The position numbers and the translations under genes were made by a program. A stretch of DNA of 8,368 nt from Acidimicrobiia bacterium UBA6912. GTDB taxonomy: Bacteria; Actinomycetota; Acidimicrobiia; Spongiisociales; UBA5794. The stretch's first letter is position 1. The number at the start of each line of letters is the position of its first letter. The notes beneath the pieces are model-generated. The model saw nothing but the letters and a program-made list of their open reading frames with translations, searched no databases and was not told where the DNA came from. This document shows, piece after piece, positions 1 to 6,459 of the stretch. The DNA lies in NCBI GenBank assembly GCA_002450985.1, contig DKBA01000264.1:15067-23434 (forward strand). Direction: 5' to 3'.

Positions 1-747
1 GCCAAGAACCACATGATCGTGCTGCCCGACGCCGACATGGACCTCGCCGCCGATGCCGCGGTGTCGGCCGGGTACGGGTCGGCGGGGGAGCGGTGTATGG
101 CCATCTCGGTGGTCGTGACGGTGGGTGACGCCGCCGACAAGCTGCTGCCGAAGGTCGAGGAGCGCATCGCGGCGTTGAAGGTGGGTCCCGGCGACGCCGA
201 GGGCGTCGAGATGGGGCCGCTGGTCACCAAGGCCCACCAAGAGCGGGTGCTCGGGTACGTCGACGCCGGTGAGAGGGAAGGCGCCTCGATCGTCGCCGAC
301 GGCCGCGGTTTCACGGTCGATGGGTACGAGGACGGGTTCTTCGTGGGGCCCACCCTGCTCGATCACGTCACGCCGGAGATGTCGGTGTACACCGACGAGA
401 TCTTCGGGCCCGTGTTGTCGGTGGTGCGTGCCGAGCACTACGAGGACGCGATCAAGCTCATCAACGACAACCCGTACGGGAACGGCACGGCGGTGTTCAC
501 CAACGACGGCGGCGCCGCCCGCAAGTTCCAGAACGAGATCCAGGTGGGCATGGTCGGCGTCAACGTCCCCATCCCGGTGCCGTTGTCGTTCTACAGCTTC
601 GGCGGGTGGAAGGACTCGATCTTCGGCAGCCACGCCATCTACGGCCCAGACGGCGTGCACTTCTACACCCGCCAGAAGGTCGTCATCAGCCGCTGGCCGG
701 ACCCGATCCACCGGGGGGTCGATCTCGGGTTCCCCCAGCACGGGTAG
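1..747 (+). CDS. mmsA: Methylmalonate-semialdehyde dehydrogenase (CoA-acylating), C-terminal half, 5' truncated
   Basis: The reading frame is open from base 1 and gives the last 248 residues of an aldehyde dehydrogenase normally about 500 aa long, so the N-terminal NAD-binding half lies outside the window. The catalytic cysteine is in the GERCMAIS motif (codon 94-96), followed by the family signature YTDEIFGPVLSVV and the NPYGNGTAVFT segment. The late motif IPVPLSFYSFGGWKDS and the ending GVHFYTRQKVVISRW are typical of the MmsA/IolA branch rather than general aldehyde dehydrogenases. Known family chemistry is NAD+ and CoA-dependent conversion of malonate or methylmalonate semialdehyde to acetyl-CoA or propionyl-CoA in valine, beta-alanine, uracil/thymine or inositol breakdown, in the cytoplasm. 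The ATG at base 13 is internal and not the start. Which semialdehyde is used cannot be told from this half. A GC-rich hairpin follows the stop. Confidence 0.93.
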   Translation, partial: AKNHMIVLPDADMDLAADAAVSAGYGSAGERCMAISVVVTVGDAADKLLPKVEERIAALKVGPGDAEGVEMGPLVTKAHQERVLGYVDAGEREGASIVADGRGFTVDGYEDGFFVGPTLLDHVTPEMSVYTDEIFGPVLSVVRAEHYEDAIKLINDNPYGNGTAVFTNDGGAARKFQNEIQVGMVGVNVPIPVPLSFYSFGGWKDSIFGSHAIYGPDGVHFYTRQKVVISRWPDPIHRGVDLGFPQHG

Positions 748-763
748 CAGGCCTGCGCCCGGA

Positions 764-779
764 CGGCGCATCCGCGCCG
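764..779 (+). terminator. Possible hairpin terminator after mmsA
   Basis: CGGCGC (764-769) pairs perfectly with GCGCCG (774-779) around a 4-nt loop, 16 nt after the mmsA stop. No T-run follows, so this would be an atypical terminator of the kind often proposed in high-GC bacteria. It is the clearest structure in the 89-bp gap before the next gene. GC-rich DNA makes chance hairpins common. Confidence 0.3.
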
Positions 780-836
780 GGTGAGACCGGTCCCTTCCCG
801 GCGTAGCATGCCGTCGCCGAGTGAGGAGGAGCGAGG

Positions 837-1568
837 ATGGCTGCGGTGAGCGTCGTCACGGGGGCCGGGTCGGGCATCGGTGCGGCCACTGCAGCGGTGT
901 TGAGCGCGCGGGGCGACCGCGTCGTGTGTGTGGACATCGACGCCGGCCGAGCCGAGGAGACGGCCGCGCAGCTCGATGGCGCCGTCGCCACCGCCGCCGA
1001 CGTCACGAGCCCCGAGGAGGTGGCCGGCGTCGTCGCCGAGACCCTGAATCGATTCGGCGACCTGCACCACGTCGTGACCTGCGCCGGCATCGAGACCGGG
1101 GGCCACGCCCTCGATGTCGACGTTACGACCTTTCGCCGGATCGTCGACGTCAATCTCACCGGGAGCTTCCTCACGGTGCAGGCGGCGGCGCGGGCCATGC
1201 GCGATCTCGGGCATGGGGGCGCCGCCGTCCTCATCGGCTCGATCAACTCTCAGATGGCGCTCCCTGGAGCCTCGGCGTACTGCGCATCCAAAGGCGGCGT
1301 GCTCATGTTGGGGCGAGCGCTCGCCGTCGATCTCGCACCGTTGGGGATCCGGGTCAATGTCGTCGGGCCCGGCGTCACCGACACCCCCATGAGCGCGGCG
1401 ACGCTCGCCGATCCGGAACGAACGGCCGCGTTCATGGCGCGCATCCCGATCGGCCGGCCGGCCGACCCGGTGGAGATTGCCCGCGTCATCGCGTTCCTGA
1501 CATCCGATGAGGCGAGCTACGTCACCGGCGCGTTCGTGGCGGCCGACGGAGGCTGGCTGGCCGGCTGA
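837..1568 (+). CDS. Short-chain dehydrogenase/reductase (SDR), classical type
   Basis: A 243-aa cytoplasmic oxidoreductase, the usual length for classical SDRs. The nucleotide-binding motif TGAGSGIG is at residues 8-15, and Asp33 at the end of the second strand suggests NAD(H) rather than NADP(H). The usual NNAG motif reads TCAG (81-84). Asn106, Ser135, Tyr148 and Lys152 make a complete catalytic tetrad. The C-terminal motif YVTGAFVAADGGW is the standard FabG-like ending. The ATG at 837 has a strong Shine-Dalgarno AGGAGGAG at 824-831, five bases upstream, which decides the start. The family oxidises secondary alcohols or reduces ketones; FabG-like, BaiA-like and 3-hydroxyacyl-CoA substrates are all possible and cannot be separated here. 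It runs with mmsA but has its own ribosome site after an 89-bp gap. It ends tail to tail with the alcohol dehydrogenase. Confidence 0.93.
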   Translation: MAAVSVVTGAGSGIGAATAAVLSARGDRVVCVDIDAGRAEETAAQLDGAVATAADVTSPEEVAGVVAETLNRFGDLHHVVTCAGIETGGHALDVDVTTFRRIVDVNLTGSFLTVQAAARAMRDLGHGGAAVLIGSINSQMALPGASAYCASKGGVLMLGRALAVDLAPLGIRVNVVGPGVTDTPMSAATLADPERTAAFMARIPIGRPADPVEIARVIAFLTSDEASYVTGAFVAADGGWLAG

Positions 1569-1580
1569 GTCTCAGCCGGC
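1560..1580. terminator. 21-bp perfect palindrome spanning both convergent stop codons
   Basis: GCCGGCTGAG (1560-1569) and CTCAGCCGGC (1571-1580) are exact reverse complements around one central base. Folded as RNA on either strand this gives a 9-bp stem with a 3-nt loop. The SDR stop (1566-1568) and the alcohol dehydrogenase stop (1572-1574) both lie inside it, so both genes end in the same codons, GCC GGC TGA, and both proteins end Ala-Gly. A bidirectional terminator or barrier between convergent transcripts is the natural reading. There is no T-tract on either side, so intrinsic termination is not assured. Confidence 0.5.
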
Positions 1581-2627
1581 ACCCATCCCTACGTCGACGA
1601 CGTACCGCTTGCCACCCGTGCCGTGCTCTGCGATATGAGCGAGCGTCGCGGGAACGTCCTCCAACGCGACCGTCGGCCCGACGAGCGGGCTCACGTCGAG
1701 CCGTCCGGCGAGGTAGAGCGCATTGCCCACCAGGAAATCGTGGCGGGTGAACCCGAAGGTCGTCACGAGCGAGACCTCGCGCCGCACGAACTCGGCGAGG
1801 TAGCTGTCGAAGGAGATCGCGGTCTGCCCATCGCAGATGCCCATCATCATCGCCCGGCCACCCGGTCGGAGGACCTTGATCGTCGTGGCGACGCTCGACG
1901 GGTGACCGGCGGTCTCGAACCCGACGTCGAATCCGTGCTCGACGCCGCCGGCCTCCCGTATCGCAGCATCTGCCTCGGCCGGCGTCATGCCACCGACGTT
2001 GACGGTCGCGTCGACCCACGGGGCGACGGCTTCGAGCTGCCCATCGCTCACGTCGGCGGCGACGATCGTCGTGGCCCCGAAAGCCTTGGCGACCTGGCAC
2101 ACCGAGAACCCGATGCTCCCGACCCCGCTCACGGCGACGCGCATGCCGGCGTCGACCCCCACGCGCGACACTGCGTGCACCGTGGCCGGCACCGCCGAGC
2201 TCAGCATCACGGCCTCTTCGAGCCTGATGTCGGATGGCAAGGGGAAGATGTTGGCCTCGGGGACGAGGACGTACTCCGCAAACCCGCCGTCGAGATCGAT
2301 ACCGAGGTGGTGCATCCAGGGACAGATGCTGTCCTCGCCGCGAATGCACCACTCACACACGCCGCAGCCGACCACCGCATCGGCCACGACGAGCGTCCCC
2401 GGCGACGGGCTGGCCGGCGATCCTGCTTCGACGATCTCGCCGACGATCTCGTGCCCGAGGATGCGCGGCAATCCCCCGGTGTCGAGCATGCCCTTCACCA
2501 TCTGGGTGTGGAAGAGCCCGGCCGCCGACGCCACGGTGCGGACGAGCGCCCACCCCTCGCGAACGTCGGGCATGGCGATGTCGTCCATCTCCAAGCGACC
2601 CTCACCAATCATCAGCAACGCCCGCAT
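1572..2627 (-). CDS. Zinc-type medium-chain alcohol dehydrogenase (MDR), altered catalytic zinc site
   Basis: A 351-aa cytoplasmic MDR-superfamily dehydrogenase: GroES-like catalytic domain (about residues 1-150), then a Rossmann domain with GVGSIG at 168-173 and Asp192, which favours NAD(H). Four structural-zinc cysteines are intact (Cys88, 91, 94, 102). Of the catalytic zinc ligands, His59 with Glu60 (GHE motif) is present. The usual first Cys, in the GxCHT-like segment, is Phe39 (GLFHTQ), and the usual third ligand (Cys, Asp or Glu) aligns by eye with Ser144. The enzyme may therefore not hold catalytic zinc in the standard way. The start at 2627 was chosen because MRALLMIGEG begins the family's usual first strand and AAGGGA lies 8 nt upstream; an in-frame ATG at 2720 would add an Arg-rich tail overlapping the upstream gene. 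It is the last gene of the minus-strand block, 38 bp after the flavoenzyme. Substrate unknown. Confidence 0.88.
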   Translation of the reverse strand: MRALLMIGEGRLEMDDIAMPDVREGWALVRTVASAAGLFHTQMVKGMLDTGGLPRILGHEIVGEIVEAGSPASPSPGTLVVADAVVGCGVCEWCIRGEDSICPWMHHLGIDLDGGFAEYVLVPEANIFPLPSDIRLEEAVMLSSAVPATVHAVSRVGVDAGMRVAVSGVGSIGFSVCQVAKAFGATTIVAADVSDGQLEAVAPWVDATVNVGGMTPAEADAAIREAGGVEHGFDVGFETAGHPSSVATTIKVLRPGGRAMMMGICDGQTAISFDSYLAEFVRREVSLVTTFGFTRHDFLVGNALYLAGRLDVSPLVGPTVALEDVPATLAHIAEHGTGGKRYVVDVGMGAG

Positions 2628-2665
2628 GCTCGGCTTCCCTTCTCTCGGTTGATCTCCAACAGCTC

Positions 2666-4723
2666 TCAGATCGTCGATCCCACGCGAAACCCGCCGGCGA
2701 CGGCGTCGACGATGAGCCACGGTCGCTCCGTGCTCTCGGGCCCGACGGCGTGCACCTCCGGCGCGATGCCCTCCAGCGCCCGGGCCAGTGCGGTGTTCGG
2801 ACCCTGGGGGAGCGCAACCACGATGTCGTCGGCCTCGATGGTGCGTTCCTCACCTTCTGGAGTGCGGAAACGCAGGCCCGTACTGGTGATCTCCTCCAGG
2901 CGGACACCGGTGTGGATGGGCGTTCCCTTCTCGGCCAACCATGCCCGGAGCCGCATCAGCAACCGCTCCGGCATGCCGTCACCGAACGAATCGGCGGTGT
3001 CCACGATCGTGACCGCGCGGCCTCGCTTGATGAGGAACTCGGCGGTCTCGGCGCCTTCGATGCGTCCACCGATCACGATGACCCTCCTGCCGAACGGCAG
3101 GTAGAGGTTGGTCAGCGCCCGGGTTCGTTCCGAACCGAGCATGCGCAACGGGAGTCGCGCCCGTCTCGCCAGGTCGGAGGTCGTGGTGACGAGCCGCTCC
3201 CTGATGCCGGGAATCTCGGGAACTCGGTACTCGCCCCCGACGGCGACCACGACAACGTCCGGCGCCTCGCGGCGCACCAGCTCGGCGGAGGCGGCCGTGC
3301 CGAGGTGGACCTCGACGTCCAGTCGCTCGAGCTGCCGGCACAGGTAATCGAGGTAGGAGAGGATGTCCTCGGTCTCCGTTCCCTTGACCATCACGGCCAG
3401 CGGGAGCAACCCGCCGAGCTTCGTGTCCTTCTCGTAGAGCGTCACCCGATGTCCCCGGGAGGCGGCCACGCGGGCCGCTTCCATCCCGGCCGGTCCGCCA
3501 CCGATCACCATCACTCGCCGCGGGTGATCGGCAGGCCGCAGCTCGTAGTCGTCGACGCTCCCCAATGCGGCGTTCACCCGGCACTTCCGGGGGCTCACCT
3601 CGCAGGTGGCGCAGCGGGTGCAGGGACGGATGTCGTCGGCCCGGCCGGCCTTCAGCTTGTTGACGAGGTCGTGGTCGGCCCACAGGGCCCTGCCGAGCGC
3701 GACGAGATCGGCCTTGCCCTCCGCGAGGACCCGCTCGGCGCGCTCGGGGGTCAGGCGGCCGACGCAGACGACGGGGGCGCGTACCTCCTGCGTGATCGCC
3801 GCAGCCGCGGCGATCAGCAGGCCGTCGCGTTCCATCTCGTCGACGAACGGTCTCATCTCGTTCTGCGGCTCCGGGTAGCGCCAGTAGTCGGGCACGTACT
3901 TGAACGGCACCGGGCCGTGTCCATACCCGGTGACGCTGATGTAGGCCACGCCGAGGTCGTCGAGCGCCCTGGCGTTCTCGACTGCCTCCTCGACCGTCAG
4001 CGCATCGGGCGCACCCCACTCCCGGCCGTTGATGCGGACGCCGATGGCGAAGTCGTCCCCGGTCCGGGACCGGATTCCTTCGATGATGTTGGCGACGATC
4101 CGGGTCCGTGAGGCGGCGGTGTGCGGCCCGTAGTCATCGGTGCGCCGATTCCAGATGCGAGTCAGGAAGCACCCGAGCATGTACGTGTGCGCGGCGTGGA
4201 CCTCGACGCCGTCGTAGCCCGCGGCCTGTGCCCGCAGGGCGCCGCGAATGTAGGCCTCTTCCACGGCGGCGATCTCATCGAGGTCGAGGCCGCGAACCGG
4301 CTTGAAGTGGGGCGCCGGCGAGGGGAGCTCGTGGGCCTCGAGCGTCGATGCCGACCACGCCCGGCCTGTCGGATGGTGGTCGACCTCGGCCGGGCCGCCG
4401 TGGTTGAGCTGCACCAGGATCTTCGAGCCGTGGCGATGGACGGCCTCGGCGACCCGGGCGAGACCGGGAATGAACTCGTCGTCCCAGATCGCGATCTGCT
4501 GCGCCTCCGGCGCCATCGCGATCGGCGGCACGCTGGCGAGGATGATCAGTCCCACCCCGCCGCGGGCCAGCGCCTCGTACAGTGCCACGACCCGGTGCTC
4601 GACGTGACCGTCCGGCCCGACGAAGTGGGTGTCCTGGGGCGCCTTGATGATCCGGTTCGGGAGGCGGATCCCGCCCACTTCGATCGGCGACAGCAGCGTC
4701 GGGAAGGCGGCGATCCCGCTCAT
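2666..4723 (-). CDS. NADH:flavin oxidoreductase / 2,4-dienoyl-CoA reductase-like (OYE barrel + Fe-S + FAD/NAD domains)
   Basis: A 685-aa protein with the full FadH/BaiCD/enoate reductase architecture. Residues 1 to about 360 form an old-yellow-enzyme FMN barrel (opening SPIEVGGIRLPNRI; active-site HAAHTYM with His176, His179 and Tyr181; then NRRTDDYG). A cysteine cluster for a 4Fe-4S centre follows at Cys368, 371, 374 and 381. Next come an FAD-binding Rossmann motif GGGPAG (408-413) and a second nucleotide-binding fold (IGGRIEGAE, 551-559). Family enzymes pass hydride from NAD(P)H through FAD, Fe-S and FMN to an alpha,beta-unsaturated carbonyl or dienoyl-CoA. The last cysteine spacing (six residues) is shorter than the 11-12 in E. 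coli FadH or trimethylamine dehydrogenase. The ATG at 4723 has no Shine-Dalgarno and overlaps a mini-ORF stop as ATGA, suggesting translational coupling. Fatty dienoyl-CoA, enoate, cyclic enone or steroid-type substrates are all possible. Confidence 0.9.
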   Translation of the reverse strand: MSGIAAFPTLLSPIEVGGIRLPNRIIKAPQDTHFVGPDGHVEHRVVALYEALARGGVGLIILASVPPIAMAPEAQQIAIWDDEFIPGLARVAEAVHRHGSKILVQLNHGGPAEVDHHPTGRAWSASTLEAHELPSPAPHFKPVRGLDLDEIAAVEEAYIRGALRAQAAGYDGVEVHAAHTYMLGCFLTRIWNRRTDDYGPHTAASRTRIVANIIEGIRSRTGDDFAIGVRINGREWGAPDALTVEEAVENARALDDLGVAYISVTGYGHGPVPFKYVPDYWRYPEPQNEMRPFVDEMERDGLLIAAAAAITQEVRAPVVCVGRLTPERAERVLAEGKADLVALGRALWADHDLVNKLKAGRADDIRPCTRCATCEVSPRKCRVNAALGSVDDYELRPADHPRRVMVIGGGPAGMEAARVAASRGHRVTLYEKDTKLGGLLPLAVMVKGTETEDILSYLDYLCRQLERLDVEVHLGTAASAELVRREAPDVVVVAVGGEYRVPEIPGIRERLVTTTSDLARRARLPLRMLGSERTRALTNLYLPFGRRVIVIGGRIEGAETAEFLIKRGRAVTIVDTADSFGDGMPERLLMRLRAWLAEKGTPIHTGVRLEEITSTGLRFRTPEGEERTIEADDIVVALPQGPNTALARALEGIAPEVHAVGPESTERPWLIVDAVAGGFRVGSTI

Positions 4724-4767
4724 TCGACGATGCGACGCACAGATCGCTCGCCCCGGGGGTCGGTCAT
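4720..4767 (-). CDS. Possible 15-codon coupling mini-ORF
   Basis: An ATG at 4767 overlaps the stop of the ATC-hydrolase-like gene as TGATG. It reads MTDPRGERSVRRIVE and ends in a TGA that overlaps the flavoenzyme ATG as ATGA. It fills the gap between the two genes exactly. The larger downstream gene lacks a Shine-Dalgarno, so ribosomes stepping through this short frame could deliver translation to it. Both junctions are typical of coupled genes, but an arrangement this short can arise by chance. No protein function is proposed. Confidence 0.3.
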   Translation of the reverse strand: MTDPRGERSVRRIVE

Positions 4768-5438
4768 CAATCGATGACGTCGTCGGGGTCGATCTCCCAC
4801 ACCAGCTCCGAGTAGAGGTCCCCGCCCGGAACCCAGTGCTTGCGCGAGTACTTCGCGTTCGGGTTGTACGCCTTGATGATGTACTCGTCGAGGTCGCAGT
4901 AATTGGACGAGTAGTCCGTGTCGGGGGCGTTGTCCCGCAGGTAGTCCCCGATCGGGCAGTTGAGGCGGAGCACGTACTTCACCATCGTGCCGTTCTCGTC
5001 GTAGTACTTCTCGGTGTCGAGCTTCGGAGACCACTGGAAGTAGGCCCAGAACTCGTTGAAGAAGTTCTGCAGGTTCAGCGGAAGGCCCTTGGCCCGGACC
5101 TTCTCGGCCATCATCTTGCCCATCTCCTCGCCCTGACGCCGCCGGGCCCGGTTGACCGCGGCCCGACCTTCCTCGGTGCCGAGCTCGTCCTCGAAGGCGG
5201 TGGCCATCACCGAGAAGATCTTGGTCTTGGCGTGGAACTCGGGCTCGTTCTTGTCCCAGCCCTGCTGGATCTCGTCGGTGGCCGAGACTTCGCGGTACTT
5301 CTCCATGTAGCGGCGCTGACCCTCGAGATCCTGTTGGATCGTGGTCCTGGCGTGCGAGTCCCCCTTGACGTCCCCGACGGCGTCGGCGAGTTCCTTCAGC
5401 TCGGGATGGGCCACCTCGACCCGTGCGTAGTCGGTCAC
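4767..5438 (-). CDS. L-2-amino-thiazoline-4-carboxylic acid (ATC) hydrolase-like family protein
   Basis: A 223-aa soluble protein with no signal peptide or membrane segment. The start is taken as GTG 5438 because GGAGGT lies at 5448-5453, nine bases upstream. The in-frame ATG at 5465 and GTG at 5474 have no such site and would add 9 or 12 residues. The N-terminal half is charged and helical. Numbering from GTG 5438, the C-terminal part has a pattern I associate with the ATC hydrolase family: CPIGDYL (Cys161), YCDLDEYI (Cys181, Asp182, Asp184), YNPNAKYS, then PGGDLYSELVWE. The founding member hydrolyses a thiazoline ring on the way to cysteine in Pseudomonas, but most relatives are uncharacterised, so this gene's reaction is unknown. 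It is followed by the mini-ORF and the flavoenzyme with overlaps, so it probably serves the same pathway. Family assignment is by motif memory only. Confidence 0.6.
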   Translation of the reverse strand: MTDYARVEVAHPELKELADAVGDVKGDSHARTTIQQDLEGQRRYMEKYREVSATDEIQQGWDKNEPEFHAKTKIFSVMATAFEDELGTEEGRAAVNRARRRQGEEMGKMMAEKVRAKGLPLNLQNFFNEFWAYFQWSPKLDTEKYYDENGTMVKYVLRLNCPIGDYLRDNAPDTDYSSNYCDLDEYIIKAYNPNAKYSRKHWVPGGDLYSELVWEIDPDDVID

Positions 5439-5447
5439 TGTGTGCGA

Positions 5448-5453
5448 ACCTCC
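5448..5453 (-). promoter_or_regulatory. Shine-Dalgarno GGAGGT deciding the GTG start at 5438
   Basis: On the minus strand GGAGGT is followed by nine bases and then GTG. Neither of the two in-frame starts further upstream (ATG 5465, GTG 5474) has a purine-rich site before it, so this element argues for the shorter protein. Confidence 0.6.
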
Positions 5454-5482
5454 GGTCCTCGTCATCGCCGTCACGGCAGGTC

Positions 5483-5498
5483 GGTACCAGCCAGTACT
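5483..5498 (-). promoter_or_regulatory. Operator-like element AGTACT-GGCT-GGTACC (copy 2)
   Basis: Read on the minus strand, AGTACT (5498-5493), GGCT and GGTACC (5488-5483) give a GTAC-N6-GTAC dyad. The same AGTACT-N4-GGTACC layout occurs at 7030-7045. This copy starts two bases downstream of a TAGACT -10-like box, where a repressor would cover the transcription start. A dimeric regulator such as the TetR protein encoded at 7662-8285 is the obvious candidate, by inference. Confidence 0.45.
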
Positions 5499-5499
5499 C

Positions 5500-5505
5500 A
5501 GTCTA
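5500..5505 (-). promoter_or_regulatory. Possible -10 box TAGACT for the hydrolase-reductase-dehydrogenase unit
   Basis: TAGACT matches the TAnnnT core of actinobacterial -10 boxes and lies about 60 bases before the GTG start at 5438. It overlaps the last codons of the transporter gene. No convincing -35 hexamer is seen 16-18 bases upstream. The 64-bp gap is otherwise unexplained and larger than the other junctions of the block, which supports an internal promoter. Confidence 0.3.
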
Positions 5506-6459
5506 GTCGACCGGCAGCGTCGACGTTGCCTCTGAGGAGGCGGGTCGAGTCTCCTTCGCCCGGGCGACGGTCACGGTGGTGACACCGACGATGACCATGA
5601 CCAGGCCGGCCCACTGCGAGATGGAGAAGACCTCCTGGAAGATCAGGTACGCCCAGAGGATCGTTCCCGCCGGCTGCAGCACGAGGAGCAACGATGTTTC
5701 CCACGCCTCGATGTGGGGGAGCGTGGAGGTGATCAGGAGCCATCCGGCCACCTGGGCGCCGAGGGCCAGCAAGATCAGCCACCCGTGCGACGGCCACGAC
5801 GGAACGAGCGAGAACCCACCGTCGAGCGGCGCCAGCAGCAGGGACGCAACGGCGGCGCCTGCGGTCGCCTCGAGGAGCGACTCGACCGGAGAAGCGCCGG
5901 CCGTCCCCGCTCCACGCAGCAGGAGGATGTACGCCGTGTAGAGCACCGCGGTGAGCACGCCGAACATGACCCCGAGCACCGGATTCTCGCCCTGCGCTCC
6001 GGCGCTGCCGAAACCCGAGATCAGCACGACGCCGACCAGGACGACCGGGGTCGCGAGAAGGGCGAGCGATGTGGGACGCTGGCGCAAGAGCACCCAGCCG
6101 GCAACCATGGTGGTGACGACGTGCACGCTGCCGACCACGGTCGCCAGCCCCGCACCGATGAGCTCGATCGCTACGTGCCATGCCGCCAGGTCGCCGGCGA
6201 AGGCGAAGCCGGCGCCAAAGGCAAACCAGCGCTGGGTGCGAGTCCGGTGACTGCTGCGCCGCATCGCAAACGACAGGAGAACGAGCGCGGGGATGGCATA
6301 GGCCGTACGGAAGAACGCGACGGTGATGGGCGATGCCTCGGAGAGCCGCACGAGGATCGCGCTGAACGAGATGACGGCGACGCCAAGGCCCATGCGCCAC
6401 CGCAGCAGCGCGTTGTGGCGCCGGCCGATCGCCCGGGACGCCCCGGGCGCCGTGATCAC
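5503..6459 (-). CDS. EamA/DMT-family membrane transporter
   Basis: A 318-aa integral membrane protein with about ten hydrophobic segments arranged as two EamA repeats, the usual size and build of drug/metabolite transporters. Segment examples: GLGVAVISFSAIL (from about residue 24), ITVAFFRTAYAIPALVLLSF (45-64), FGAGFAFAGDLAAWHVAI, and second-repeat motifs LLLVLQPAGTILWAYLIFQE (257-276) and WAGLVMVIVGV. The N-terminus is basic and cytoplasmic. The GTG at 6459 is chosen because it forms a GTGA overlap with the VOC stop and sits just before the first helix; extending further upstream gives only Arg-rich sequence. Family members export or import amino acids, purines and other small metabolites. 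Co-transcription with the VOC gene suggests it moves a substrate or product of this module, but direction and cargo are not visible. Confidence 0.88.
   Translation of the reverse strand: MITAPGASRAIGRRHNALLRWRMGLGVAVISFSAILVRLSEASPITVAFFRTAYAIPALVLLSFAMRRSSHRTRTQRWFAFGAGFAFAGDLAAWHVAIELIGAGLATVVGSVHVVTTMVAGWVLLRQRPTSLALLATPVVLVGVVLISGFGSAGAQGENPVLGVMFGVLTAVLYTAYILLLRGAGTAGASPVESLLEATAGAAVASLLLAPLDGGFSLVPSWPSHGWLILLALGAQVAGWLLITSTLPHIEAWETSLLLVLQPAGTILWAYLIFQEVFSISQWAGLVMVIVGVTTVTVARAKETRPASSEATSTLPVD

Noticed and set aside
2628..2720. Upstream in-frame ATG at 2720 for the alcohol dehydrogenase
   Set aside because: Would add a MAHRRRRRRR-type tail overlapping the flavoenzyme C-terminus, while ATG 2627 has a ribosome site and the family N-terminus.
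1623..4111. Long rightward open frames (1623-3104, 2234-4111) opposite the dehydrogenase and flavoenzyme genes
   Set aside because: They are Arg/Pro/His-rich, lack motifs and lie antisense to clearly conserved proteins; typical GC-rich shadow frames.
5503..5529. Two GTCGAC sites 13 bp apart at the end of the transporter gene as a second operator
   Set aside because: GTCGAC is frequent in GC-rich coding DNA, and this pair lies within codons without counterpart near 7030.
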